This document shows, piece after piece, positions 1 through 7,108 of a DNA stretch of 47,750 bases. Source of the stretch: Lachnospiraceae bacterium (GTDB lineage Bacteria > Bacillota > Clostridia > Lachnospirales > Lachnospiraceae); NCBI GenBank assembly GCA_016287675.1, contig JAEFAR010000016.1:1-47750 (forward strand). The letters are read 5' to 3'. Under the pieces are notes generated by a model, which saw only the letters and a program-made list of their open reading frames with translations, was not told where the DNA came from and did not search any database. Position 1 is the first letter of the stretch. Each line of letters starts with the position of its first letter. A program made the translations under genes and the position numbers.

Positions 1-32
1 CGGCATGAAACGCCGTCTCTCGCTAGCTAGTT

Positions 33-66
33 AACATTGTAGTTACGTTATCCTACAATGTTTTTT
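33..66 (+). terminator. Rho-independent terminator of a gene left of the window
   Basis: A perfect 10-bp inverted repeat (AACATTGTAG at 33-42, CTACAATGTT at 53-62) runs into a T tract on the plus strand. It must end a plus-strand transcript arriving from outside the window. Two short plus-strand frames close just before it, with stops near 28-30 and 32-34, but too little is present to say which is real or what it encodes. Bases 67-169 hold nothing else I can identify. Confidence 0.7.
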
Positions 67-169
67 CGGATTCAGTTGCTGCGTTCTCTTCAGTCATGTA
101 GAATAAAAAAAGAACACTGATAATATAGATGTACAAACTAAACAATATATTGACAGGAGTAAGCTAATG

Positions 170-934
170 TTATCTTCTATGCTGTGATGATACAGCAGAA
201 AGCAAAAGGACAATAGCTATTATAAAAAACAACGAGAAGTACTTGTAATCATTTTTAGCCCAGACAAACACTGCTATAGCCAATATCAAACAAAGCATAG
301 AGGGGATAAATAGGTAAATCAATCTTTTTTTCTCTACTATTCTCCTGTTTTCTCTGTCAGAATTATCTTTTCTTATTTCTTCTGTTTTCCAGTTCTCACT
401 GCATTTTCTTATATAGAAAGTCAATTCTTGCACGAAATCCCGTACTTTTATTACATCTTGACCATCAGCTTTTTGTGGAATCCAAGATGCCCACTCCCGA
501 ATATTTAATAGTTCACCTTCAAAAGCTTTAGTTTTTTCCTCTGCTGAAAGCATTAGGTGGCTTTCATCACCTTTCTCTATTCCTTTATTTTTCTTGTCTT
601 GATTGACAATCTTATCTTTTAGGTACTCGAAAGAACAGTTATGTGAATACGCTTTTATCATTTTAACAACATTGTCGTAATCAACCCATCTGTACTGATT
701 AAAGATCTGCTGATACCATTCAAACGCATCATCATACCCACCATTCTCCAAACAATAATCAGCCATTTTCTTCATTTCATAATACTTAGGATCTATACCT
801 TCTTTATTACTATGCTGTAGTCCATCATCAATAAGAATTTGAGAGCCACAGAATTCACAAATCAAAGTCTTTCTTGCATAGTCGACCTTAAGCTTTGCTC
901 CACAATGGCTACATGTTAAATCCACAAATTTCAT
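170..934 (-). CDS. Zinc-ribbon protein with two C-terminal membrane helices, function unknown
   Basis: A 254-residue protein. The N-terminus holds a zinc ribbon with two CxxC pairs (Cys8/Cys11 in CSHCGAKL and Cys26/Cys29 in CEFCGSQI). A polar helical middle (about 50-200) follows, and two hydrophobic helices near 203-225 and 231-248 end the protein, so the bulk should lie in the cytoplasm tethered to the membrane. I do not recognise a named family beyond the zinc ribbon. It is the third gene after the nuclease-helicase and MazG-like genes, 54 bp behind the latter, and could be co-transcribed with them. Partnership with them is inference. Membrane-tethered zinc-ribbon proteins occur in both defence and envelope-stress contexts, so the role stays open. 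Confidence 0.75.
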   Translation of the reverse strand: MKFVDLTCSHCGAKLKVDYARKTLICEFCGSQILIDDGLQHSNKEGIDPKYYEMKKMADYCLENGGYDDAFEWYQQIFNQYRWVDYDNVVKMIKAYSHNCSFEYLKDKIVNQDKKNKGIEKGDESHLMLSAEEKTKAFEGELLNIREWASWIPQKADGQDVIKVRDFVQELTFYIRKCSENWKTEEIRKDNSDRENRRIVEKKRLIYLFIPSMLCLILAIAVFVWAKNDYKYFSLFFIIAIVLLLSAVSSQHRR

Positions 935-988
935 TCTATCCCACCGTACGTTGCTTTAGTCACTTTTATTTTATCAAACGTCTTTCCT

Positions 989-1309
989 TTAAAGCTTATC
1001 ATATTTTGCGGAGCTTCCTTTAGCTTTCTCCACAGGATATTTTTTCTCGTTCTTCTCCATCTTCATGTTGACGATCTCATCTTCATCCAGCCCAAGCTTA
1101 TCCAGCAGATTTCTGGTGTACACCATTACATCCGCCAGTTCTTCCTTCACGTGCTGAGGGTCATAATCCGTTCCGCTCCACTGAAAGCATTCCAGAAGTT
1201 CCGCTGCCTCTATCACAATAGATTTTGCCAGATTCTCCGGGGAATGGAACTGATCCCAGTCACGATCCTCAGTAAATTTTCTTATCCTGTCAATTGTTTC
1301 CTGTCTCAT
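989..1309 (-). CDS. MazG-like nucleotide pyrophosphohydrolase
   Basis: A 106-residue all-helical protein of the MazG/RS21-C6 type, which hydrolyses nucleoside triphosphates (often dCTP or modified nucleotides) to the monophosphate and pyrophosphate using Mg2+. The metal-binding signature is complete: Glu37xxGlu40 within EAAELLECFQW and Glu57xxAsp60 within KEELADVMVY. Length fits the single-domain family. Its start overlaps the last 20 bp of the upstream DUF2075 gene, and an AAGGAC-like ribosome site lies 6 bases before the ATG, so the two are translationally coupled. MazG-like enzymes serve in housecleaning and, in some islands, in antiphage nucleotide depletion; the substrate cannot be read from the sequence. 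Confidence 0.9.
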   Translation of the reverse strand: MRQETIDRIRKFTEDRDWDQFHSPENLAKSIVIEAAELLECFQWSGTDYDPQHVKEELADVMVYTRNLLDKLGLDEDEIVNMKMEKNEKKYPVEKAKGSSAKYDKL

Positions 1310-3182
1310 GTTTTTGTCCTTCCAATCTAGTTTTTAAATATGTTGCTAACGCCAGATCAGTACAATAGATGTAACAGCCCTTCATTCCTCTGGTAAGCAA
1401 AGTCCTATAGGTGTTCTTGATTATTTCGTCCGCACGTTTCTTGGCTTCTTTCGGAGATTCCTTGTACATTTTCTTTAAACCTTTGATTGACTGATCTGTG
1501 TTCGCCCTCTTTGTAAAATCAGTGATTACATGACCATCCTCGTATCTTATGTCATCTCCCATTATCACACCGACATAATCAAACTCAAGTCCCTGAGAAG
1601 TGTGAATGCACCCCGCTTCATTAACGGAAGTCTCACTAATGGCAAAAGGTTCACCGTTTCCAAGATTCCAGCTCATTTCAAAATCCCCTATCTTAATATC
1701 ATGATAGTTGGGATTGTTTTTTCCTTCCTTATTCCACTCCCAGCAGTACCCGGCAAGGATCCTGGCACGGTTGGCAAGAACATTTCGCTCCATTACCAAC
1801 CGTCGCACCTCCCCCGGTGTATTACAGATGCGGATGTCATAATCTATGCCTTCAAGGTCATAGTTAGCAGTCTCACGTATCTCAAGCACGTGATCCAACC
1901 ATGCAAGATAGCCGTCAGAACCATTGCATCTGAACTGAGAAACCAATTCCAGATAGGTCAGTTCGGCGCCTTCCGACTCAGCCCATTTTTCAATCTCCTC
2001 CACACTACCTATGTCATCCATTGTTACTCTTTGACTTTCATCAATGAAAAAGACGCTGCAGAAAGCAGCATGGATTATCTCCTTGATCTGATTCTCCCCA
2101 AGATTATGGAACATTCCCGACTTTTCATTCAGACGATGTGCCTCATCACAGAGCAGGGTGTGGATCATATTGTTTTGAACTTCGGTATATTGTCCGGATC
2201 CCTTGAACATATTATCAACACTGCTCTTTTTAAACTGGCCCTTCAATTTCTTAAGGTAGACATCTCTGGGAGCACTGTTTTTAGAAACGTATTGAACCAA
2301 CTGATCCCTCTGGGTGAGTTCTGCCAAAAGATTGATCGCGATGACCGTTTTGCCCGTTCCCGGACCGCCCTTCACCACAATGGTACGCTTTTTCATATCC
2401 TTCTGGCATTTCATCGAAAGCCGCAGTATCTCTTCATATGCAACCTTTTGCTCATCTATCATGATGAATTCGCGATTACCCTTAAGCATAGAAGCAATTG
2501 TGTTCTGAAGACTTTTTGAGGGTCTGATCCTGCCATTATCGATCCTGTACAGCAGTTCTTCCCTGTCGCCTTTACGGACCGTCTTCTTTATAAAAGCCCT
2601 TAGTTCTGTTAACTGTCCCTTGGTATATGCAGGAGCCTCGTCAAGATAGTCTTTATATTGTTCCGCATCCAACGGATCCTCAATTTGCCTTATATAATTG
2701 TGTAAACATGCGCAGGGAGACAACGCAATACCGCCATCCTGAACCTCTTGATTGTAATCTTTTATCAATTGTGCATATGACCAGGCCTGATACGAAGGAT
2801 GTACCACCTTATGGATCCCTCCTCCCACAAAGGTCTCAACCAATGCATCAGTTCCCTGTACTTCCGTAAGATTCTCCCATTGCTTAAGCTCCACTATTAC
2901 AACGCCCGGATCATTATACTCGTTGTATCCTGAGATCATGAAATCCACTCTCTTGGAAGTCTGTGGTATGTTAAACTCAATGGCTATGCCCGCATCCGCA
3001 GGGATTTCATTGTCATTAAGCACCTTGTACATATAATTCAAGGAGTTTTCCCAAGATCTGAATTCAGCCAAAGGCGTATGCTTACCAAGTTTCTTAAGGA
3101 TGTTTTCTTCTATCTCGATCGCAATGGAATCATTTTCGCAACTCGTAAGAAAACCTGTTTTAACGCCGTTGTAAACTATCAT
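1290..3182 (-). CDS. PD-(D/E)XK nuclease fused to a DUF2075 (Schlafen-3-like) superfamily 1 helicase
   Basis: A 630-residue two-part protein. Residues about 60-110 show a PD-(D/E)XK-like core (Asp80 in KRVDF, then Glu98-x-Lys100 in VIVELKQW), suggesting a nuclease. From about 240 comes a superfamily 1 helicase/ATPase of the DUF2075 family: Walker A GGPGTGKT at 272-279, Walker B LLCDEAH at 343-349, a second acidic FFIDESQR at about 378-385, a QFR motif, and late motifs HTSQGLEFDYVGV and TRGMKG. The predicted activity is ATP-driven nucleic-acid unwinding or translocation coupled to cleavage. It opens a minus-strand operon with the MazG-like gene and has its own promoter. Ribosome site GAGGACAAGAA precedes the ATG. 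Similar proteins occur in defence islands; a defence role here is inference. Confidence 0.88.
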   Translation of the reverse strand: MIVYNGVKTGFLTSCENDSIAIEIEENILKKLGKHTPLAEFRSWENSLNYMYKVLNDNEIPADAGIAIEFNIPQTSKRVDFMISGYNEYNDPGVVIVELKQWENLTEVQGTDALVETFVGGGIHKVVHPSYQAWSYAQLIKDYNQEVQDGGIALSPCACLHNYIRQIEDPLDAEQYKDYLDEAPAYTKGQLTELRAFIKKTVRKGDREELLYRIDNGRIRPSKSLQNTIASMLKGNREFIMIDEQKVAYEEILRLSMKCQKDMKKRTIVVKGGPGTGKTVIAINLLAELTQRDQLVQYVSKNSAPRDVYLKKLKGQFKKSSVDNMFKGSGQYTEVQNNMIHTLLCDEAHRLNEKSGMFHNLGENQIKEIIHAAFCSVFFIDESQRVTMDDIGSVEEIEKWAESEGAELTYLELVSQFRCNGSDGYLAWLDHVLEIRETANYDLEGIDYDIRICNTPGEVRRLVMERNVLANRARILAGYCWEWNKEGKNNPNYHDIKIGDFEMSWNLGNGEPFAISETSVNEAGCIHTSQGLEFDYVGVIMGDDIRYEDGHVITDFTKRANTDQSIKGLKKMYKESPKEAKKRADEIIKNTYRTLLTRGMKGCYIYCTDLALATYLKTRLEGQKHETGNN

Positions 3183-3215
3183 TTCTTGTCCTCGTCTTTC
3201 ATAAATCTATTTGAT

Positions 3216-3244
3216 ATTGTACCTTTTTCAAACTATGACTGCAA
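3216..3244 (-). promoter_or_regulatory. Promoter of the nuclease-helicase/MazG operon
   Basis: On the minus strand, TTGCAG (3244-3239) and TACAAT (3221-3216) are separated by 17 bp, a good sigma-A promoter. It lies about 35 bp before the start codon at 3182. Confidence 0.6.
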
Positions 3245-3379
3245 TAAAAAAATGGATCACAGGGGGGGTGTGATCTGATCTGAACATACATGCTTTCCTC
3301 CGTTCAAAGGTAAAACCCTATAATATTATGATCGTTGTCGTCATCCAAAAATATTATAAAGGGTAAAAATATAAACATG

Positions 3380-3413
3380 TTGTACATTTACATTTGTGCA
3401 TCTTGTACATTTA
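3380..3413 (+). repeat. Two copies of an 11-bp direct repeat upstream of the Rpn-type gene
   Basis: TTGTACATTTA occurs at 3380-3390 and again at 3403-3413, 23 bp apart, with a looser related TTGTATATT at 3435-3443 that runs into the promoter. The spacing of about two helical turns puts the copies on the same face of the DNA, as in direct-repeat operators. The regulator is unknown. The remainder of the 3183-3627 intergenic region is AT-rich with no other gene. Confidence 0.45.
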
Positions 3414-3441
3414 AACCCTCGTTTTTTGTGAACTTTGTATA

Positions 3442-3470
3442 TTGAAAACCGCATTTTCACCTTATATAAT
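3442..3470 (+). promoter_or_regulatory. Promoter of the Rpn/PD-(D/E)XK-family gene
   Basis: TTGAAA (3442-3447), a 17-bp spacer and TATAAT (3465-3470) form a near-consensus promoter, predicting a start near 3477 and a leader of about 150 bases before the ATG at 3628. Confidence 0.65.
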
Positions 3471-3627
3471 CGATATTGTTCTTTGGGTGGTTCTTCACCG
3501 ATACAGGCTGCAGCTGCTCTTTTTGAAGTATCTATCAAAGAAGTTTTGTCTTACATTCCGGGATCTGCCCGCAGGTCCTTCTTGGAATCATTTTTTCCAT
3601 GTAATGCTTATATTTTTAGGAGGTTTA

Positions 3628-4593
3628 ATGAATACAAAAGAGAATACCGAAACTATGCCTGTTTCCTTCGAGGACGCAACAGGTCCTATTGATGTTACCC
3701 TTAAAAACGATATGATGTTCCATCTTGTGATGGCCAGATCACCCAAGGCTCTTAAAGGTCTTGTCTGCGCTCTTAAAGGCCTTGATCCTAAAACCGTGAA
3801 AGATGTGATACTCACCAATCCTGTCGATTATTCTATGTATGCTACCAAGGAGATTATACTTGACGTAAAGGTATCCTTAAACAATAACGAGATCATCGAT
3901 ATCGAGCTTCAGATGTATGTAAAAGGCAGCTGGAAACTCCGGACTTTGCTCTATCTTTGCCGCTGCTTTGACAGCATCGGGGAAGGTGACGACTATTCCA
4001 AGCTTAAGCCTGCCACCTTTATTGCAATCATGAATGATCCACTTTTCCCGGAATATCCCGAATTCTATTCTCACTACGAACTTCTTAATACCAAAAACTT
4101 CCATTCATACTCTTCCTTTATGAAATTAAACGTGCTATATTTAAACAAGACAGATATAGCAACGAAGGAAGACATAGATAACGATCTTGTTTATTGGGCT
4201 GAGATCTTCAAAGCAACCACTTGGGAAGAGCTTAAGAAGATATGCTTAAAGAATGACACGTTTAAGGAGGTGGCACAGGTCATGTACAAGTCCAACGTCC
4301 AGAGTCAGGAAAAAACAATAATGGAAGCTCATGAAAAATATATGCTCGATAAGCGGACGCTTGAGCATGAATTACAGGAAAGCAAGGAGGAACTCGCTTT
4401 ATTGGCTGATGAGAAAGCTGCATTAACTGCAGAAAACTCCACGTTAGCCGCGGAAAACTCCACGTTAGCCGCGGAAAACTCCACGTTAAGCATAGAAGTT
4501 TCTTCACTTACAACCTCAAATGCAAAACTTCTCGCCCTTCTTAAGCAGAATGGGGTATCCGAGGAACAGATAAAAGCGTATTTAAATAAGTAG
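3628..4593 (+). CDS. Rpn family recombination-promoting nuclease / PD-(D/E)XK putative transposase
   Basis: A 321-residue protein of the Rpn/PDDEXK_2 type, metal-dependent DNA endonucleases linked to recombination and often annotated as putative transposases. The N-terminal half carries the nuclease core: the acidic LDVKV strand followed by IIDIELQMY, the degenerate E-x-Q form usual in this family. The C-terminal third is a long coiled coil that ends in three exact heptads (AENSTLA). A longer upstream frame exists, but the ATG at 3628 is preferred because TAGGAGGT lies four bases before it. These genes are mobile-element-like, are often present in many copies per genome, and mark this end of the window as accessory. 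A transposition role is not shown. Confidence 0.85.
   Translation: MNTKENTETMPVSFEDATGPIDVTLKNDMMFHLVMARSPKALKGLVCALKGLDPKTVKDVILTNPVDYSMYATKEIILDVKVSLNNNEIIDIELQMYVKGSWKLRTLLYLCRCFDSIGEGDDYSKLKPATFIAIMNDPLFPEYPEFYSHYELLNTKNFHSYSSFMKLNVLYLNKTDIATKEDIDNDLVYWAEIFKATTWEELKKICLKNDTFKEVAQVMYKSNVQSQEKTIMEAHEKYMLDKRTLEHELQESKEELALLADEKAALTAENSTLAAENSTLAAENSTLSIEVSSLTTSNAKLLALLKQNGVSEEQIKAYLNK
4429..4491 (+). repeat. Three tandem 21-bp repeats encoding leucine heptads
   Basis: Three adjacent 21-bp units (4429-4449, 4450-4470, 4471-4491) differ at only three positions: one in the first unit and two at the end of the last. Each encodes the heptad AENSTLA or a close variant. The unit is a multiple of three, so gain or loss of copies would lengthen or shorten the coiled coil without breaking the frame. 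Confidence 0.9.
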
Positions 4594-4613
4594 AGGCTCA
4601 TTTACAAGAGCCT
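4594..4613. terminator. Short hairpin between convergent genes
   Basis: AGGCTC (4594-4599) and GAGCCT (4608-4613) form a 6-bp stem exactly between the stop codons of the converging Rpn-type and Rsm22-type genes. No clear T tract follows on either strand, so as a terminator it is weak. Confidence 0.35.
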
Positions 4614-5662
4614 TATGTAGTCCACCATCCGTCTCCCCACTCCGCTTTTCTGGCGGCCTTGAACTGTGCTTTGTCACGTGATGTGACCTTCACATCTTCA
4701 ATTCCCCTTTCTGAACAGAGTTTAAGTTCAATGCATCCTTTATTTGTTATGGGATGCCGGATGATCCTGGCATCGTTGCCGATGCAGTTTGTCCGCTTCA
4801 TTCCATCAGTACCGGAGATTTCCTCTCCCAAGCATGTTTTTAAAACCGCAATGTAAGAAAACTTTTCATCCTCGTAGGGCGCATCCCCGCCCTTTACAAA
4901 CTTTTGTACCCTGCTTCTCTGCATACGGCATGAGAAATGGCACCAGTCATCTTTTGTCAGGGGACATTCAGTTGAAAATGTACAGGGAGCAACAACAGAA
5001 GCTCCGTTTTTAACAAAAAACTCTCTTGCAGACAATACATTTTGAAATCCTGCTTTCGTTCCCGGCTCGATCAGGATAATGGCTTTTTCCGCTGTATCCC
5101 ACAGCATTTTTAAAAAACCGTTTCTGTCTTCCTGCTTCAGTTCATTCATTATGTAGGATGCGGTAACAAGATCCGCTTTAAAACCGCCGTCCTTCCCTTT
5201 TACAGCATCCCCCTGCACCCATTCGGCGTTTTTCATTACGTCCTCGCCGTAAGAAAGCATATGTTTTCCGATCTCGATCATGCTGCTCTCTCTTTCGAAG
5301 CAGGTGATCTTTTCAAAATCAAATTCGGAAGCAGCGGCCCAGACTGCCGCTCCTGTTCCTGAGCCGATGTCCGCGAGAGATTGAAATCCGATTTCTGTCT
5401 CTCCCCCTGCATCGTTCCCGAAATGCCCTTCCAAAGCTTCCTTGAAAGCCTTGATCGTGCTCTTTACCGCACCGAAAGTTCCGGGCATTCTGGAGATGGC
5501 ATAGCTCACTGCTTCCTCTTCGTTCTTAACCAGGGTCTTTCCGCGCCCGGATTCATTGTTGTAACGCTCACAAACAGAAGAAACGCAGTCTCTGATCTTA
5601 GAGATACTGCGTTCCTCAATTAATTTTTCAATTGCTTCCTGCATTTCGAAAGGAATGTTCAT
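4613..5662 (-). CDS. Rsm22-type small-subunit ribosomal RNA methyltransferase family protein
   Basis: About 349 residues. A helical N-terminus precedes a Rossmann methyltransferase fold with the SAM-binding motif LADIGSGTGAAVWAA and the later LVTASYIMNEL. Near residue 230 comes the Rsm22 cysteine signature: a Cys in APCTF, then TECPL, then DWCHFSCR, a pattern thought to hold an iron-sulfur or zinc site. The family is linked to assembly of the small ribosomal subunit. The ATG at 5662 is chosen over a TTG at 5674 because GAGG sits 7 bases before it, inside the last codons of the preceding gene. It is the last gene of the rex-nnr-alr run and ends against the convergent gene. Confidence 0.85.
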   Translation of the reverse strand: MNIPFEMQEAIEKLIEERSISKIRDCVSSVCERYNNESGRGKTLVKNEEEAVSYAISRMPGTFGAVKSTIKAFKEALEGHFGNDAGGETEIGFQSLADIGSGTGAAVWAAASEFDFEKITCFERESSMIEIGKHMLSYGEDVMKNAEWVQGDAVKGKDGGFKADLVTASYIMNELKQEDRNGFLKMLWDTAEKAIILIEPGTKAGFQNVLSAREFFVKNGASVVAPCTFSTECPLTKDDWCHFSCRMQRSRVQKFVKGGDAPYEDEKFSYIAVLKTCLGEEISGTDGMKRTNCIGNDARIIRHPITNKGCIELKLCSERGIEDVKVTSRDKAQFKAARKAEWGDGWWTT

Positions 5663-5663
5663 A

Positions 5664-5918
5664 CTAATCCTCAAATTCTACAGTAAGATAATAGCCTCTG
5701 TCTGTTTCCTTGATGTCTGCGATCTTTCCCTTGGTGATCAAATCACCGTTTTTATCGACAAGTCTTTCGCTTAAAGGAATGTTACCGCTCATGGCCACAG
5801 CAGGCTCCACAACATAGTAGAAAACCGAGTTTGGAAGGGTTCCTTCTCTGATGTCGCACACATCACCCACCTGCACAAGGCCGGGTCTTTCCATCTTAAA
5901 TGTATCTATAGTTCTCAT
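5664..5918 (-). CDS. Conserved-looking 84-residue protein, function unknown
   Basis: A small acidic protein, predicted mostly beta strand, with no membrane segment or cysteine motif. I do not recognise a family. It is real by context: its ATG overlaps the alanine racemase stop (ATGA at 5915-5918), and its own TAG is one base before the Rsm22-type ATG, with that gene's ribosome site inside its last codons. Such tight coupling between alr and a ribosome-related methyltransferase suggests constitutive, low-level co-expression. A small beta-barrel of nucleic-acid or cofactor-binding type would fit, but this is a guess. Confidence 0.7.
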   Translation of the reverse strand: MRTIDTFKMERPGLVQVGDVCDIREGTLPNSVFYYVVEPAVAMSGNIPLSERLVDKNGDLITKGKIADIKETDRGYYLTVEFED

Positions 5919-7108
5919 AACATGTCCTTAAAATAATCCTGTACCGCAACAACCTTACCGTCCCGGAAATAAACTCTGGGAACACGTTTCGCCACATCGC
6001 AGACAACCTCATAATGGAAGGAATTTCCCACTGTCGCTCCGATCTCCTCCGCAGAAATGAATTCGTCTCCGTCTCTTCCCATAAGTGTGACCACCGATCC
6101 CACTTTAGCTTCGGGGATCTCCGTCACATCCACCATGCACTGATCCATGCATATCCTTCCGCGGATGGGGGCTGACTTACCGTTGATCAGCACTCTTCCC
6201 GCATTGGAAAGCCCTCTCGGGAAGCCGTCACCGTAGCCCACAGGGATGGTGGCGATCCTTCGGTCCTCATTGCAGACGTAGGTACCGCTGTATCCTATGC
6301 CTGTTCCCGCGGGAAGGATCTTCACCATAGAAATCCGTGTCTTTATCTCCATGGCAGGGGTAACAGGGCATTTTTCCTTGGTCACATCATCCGTGGGATA
6401 CATACCGTAGGTGGTGATGCCAAAGCGCACCATATCAAGATCTCCCTCGGGGATGTCGATGACCCCTGCGCTGTTGCATACGTGCTTCAAGGGTATCCCG
6501 ATCCCGTTCTTCTCCAGTACATCCGCAAATCTCAGGTACTTTGCCAGCTGTCCTCTCGCGAAGGTCTTGTCAGGCTCGTCCGCCTTGCAGAAGTGCGTGA
6601 ACATGCCTTCTACAACCACATTTTTAAGGTCTTTGATCTTTTTAATGTCTTCAAGGCTTCTTTCGATCTGCTCATCGGTGTCGCACTGATAGCCGATGCG
6701 GCTCATCCCTGTGTCAAGCTTCAGATGGATCACAGCCTTTTTGCCGAGTTCTGCCGCAACCTCGTCGTACTTCTTTACTGTTTCAAAATCAAAAGCTGCA
6801 AGGGAAATGTCATTTACAATGGCTTCCTCGCAGAGTTCGGGGAATGTGTAGCCCAAAACCAGTATCGGTTTCTTTGTGGCTCCCTTTTTCCTCAGTTCAA
6901 CGCCTTCTTCGGGGATGGCCACTGCATATGCATCCGCGATGTCATCCACATTCTTTACGATATTAACAGCCCCGTGCCCGTAGGCATCTGCCTTTACAAC
7001 GACCATCATCTTTGTTCCGGATTTCAGGAGCTTTTTGCCGTTTAATATGTTTTGTCTTACGGCGTCCAGGTTGATGTTTGCCTGAACACGATAAAAATTG
7101 TTGTTCAT
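5915..7108 (-). CDS. alr: Alanine racemase
   Basis: A 397-residue PLP enzyme that interconverts L- and D-alanine, supplying D-Ala for peptidoglycan. The PLP lysine is Lys39 in VVVKADAYGHG. The TIM barrel carries the expected THFCKADEPD and VRFGITTYGMYP motifs, and the C-terminal beta domain has the catalytic-tyrosine region GIGYSGTYV and the RICMDQCMVDVT strand. Length matches the family. Its ATG shares one base with the stop of nnr (TAATG at 7106-7110), and its stop overlaps the next start by four bases, so it sits in a coupled operon. Cytoplasmic. Confidence 0.97.
   Translation of the reverse strand: MNNNFYRVQANINLDAVRQNILNGKKLLKSGTKMMVVVKADAYGHGAVNIVKNVDDIADAYAVAIPEEGVELRKKGATKKPILVLGYTFPELCEEAIVNDISLAAFDFETVKKYDEVAAELGKKAVIHLKLDTGMSRIGYQCDTDEQIERSLEDIKKIKDLKNVVVEGMFTHFCKADEPDKTFARGQLAKYLRFADVLEKNGIGIPLKHVCNSAGVIDIPEGDLDMVRFGITTYGMYPTDDVTKEKCPVTPAMEIKTRISMVKILPAGTGIGYSGTYVCNEDRRIATIPVGYGDGFPRGLSNAGRVLINGKSAPIRGRICMDQCMVDVTEIPEAKVGSVVTLMGRDGDEFISAEEIGATVGNSFHYEVVCDVAKRVPRVYFRDGKVVAVQDYFKDML

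Noticed and set aside
1530-2519. Long open frame on the plus strand within the nuclease-helicase gene
   Set aside because: It lies antisense to well-defined helicase motifs, has no ribosome site and reads like non-coding translation.
3443-3459. TGAAAACCGCATTTTCA palindrome as a CcpA cre site
   Set aside because: The spacing between arms does not fit the cre consensus; the bases are better explained as the promoter -35 and spacer.
6482-7045. Plus-strand open frame inside alr
   Set aside because: Antisense shadow of a clear alanine racemase; no recognisable protein features.
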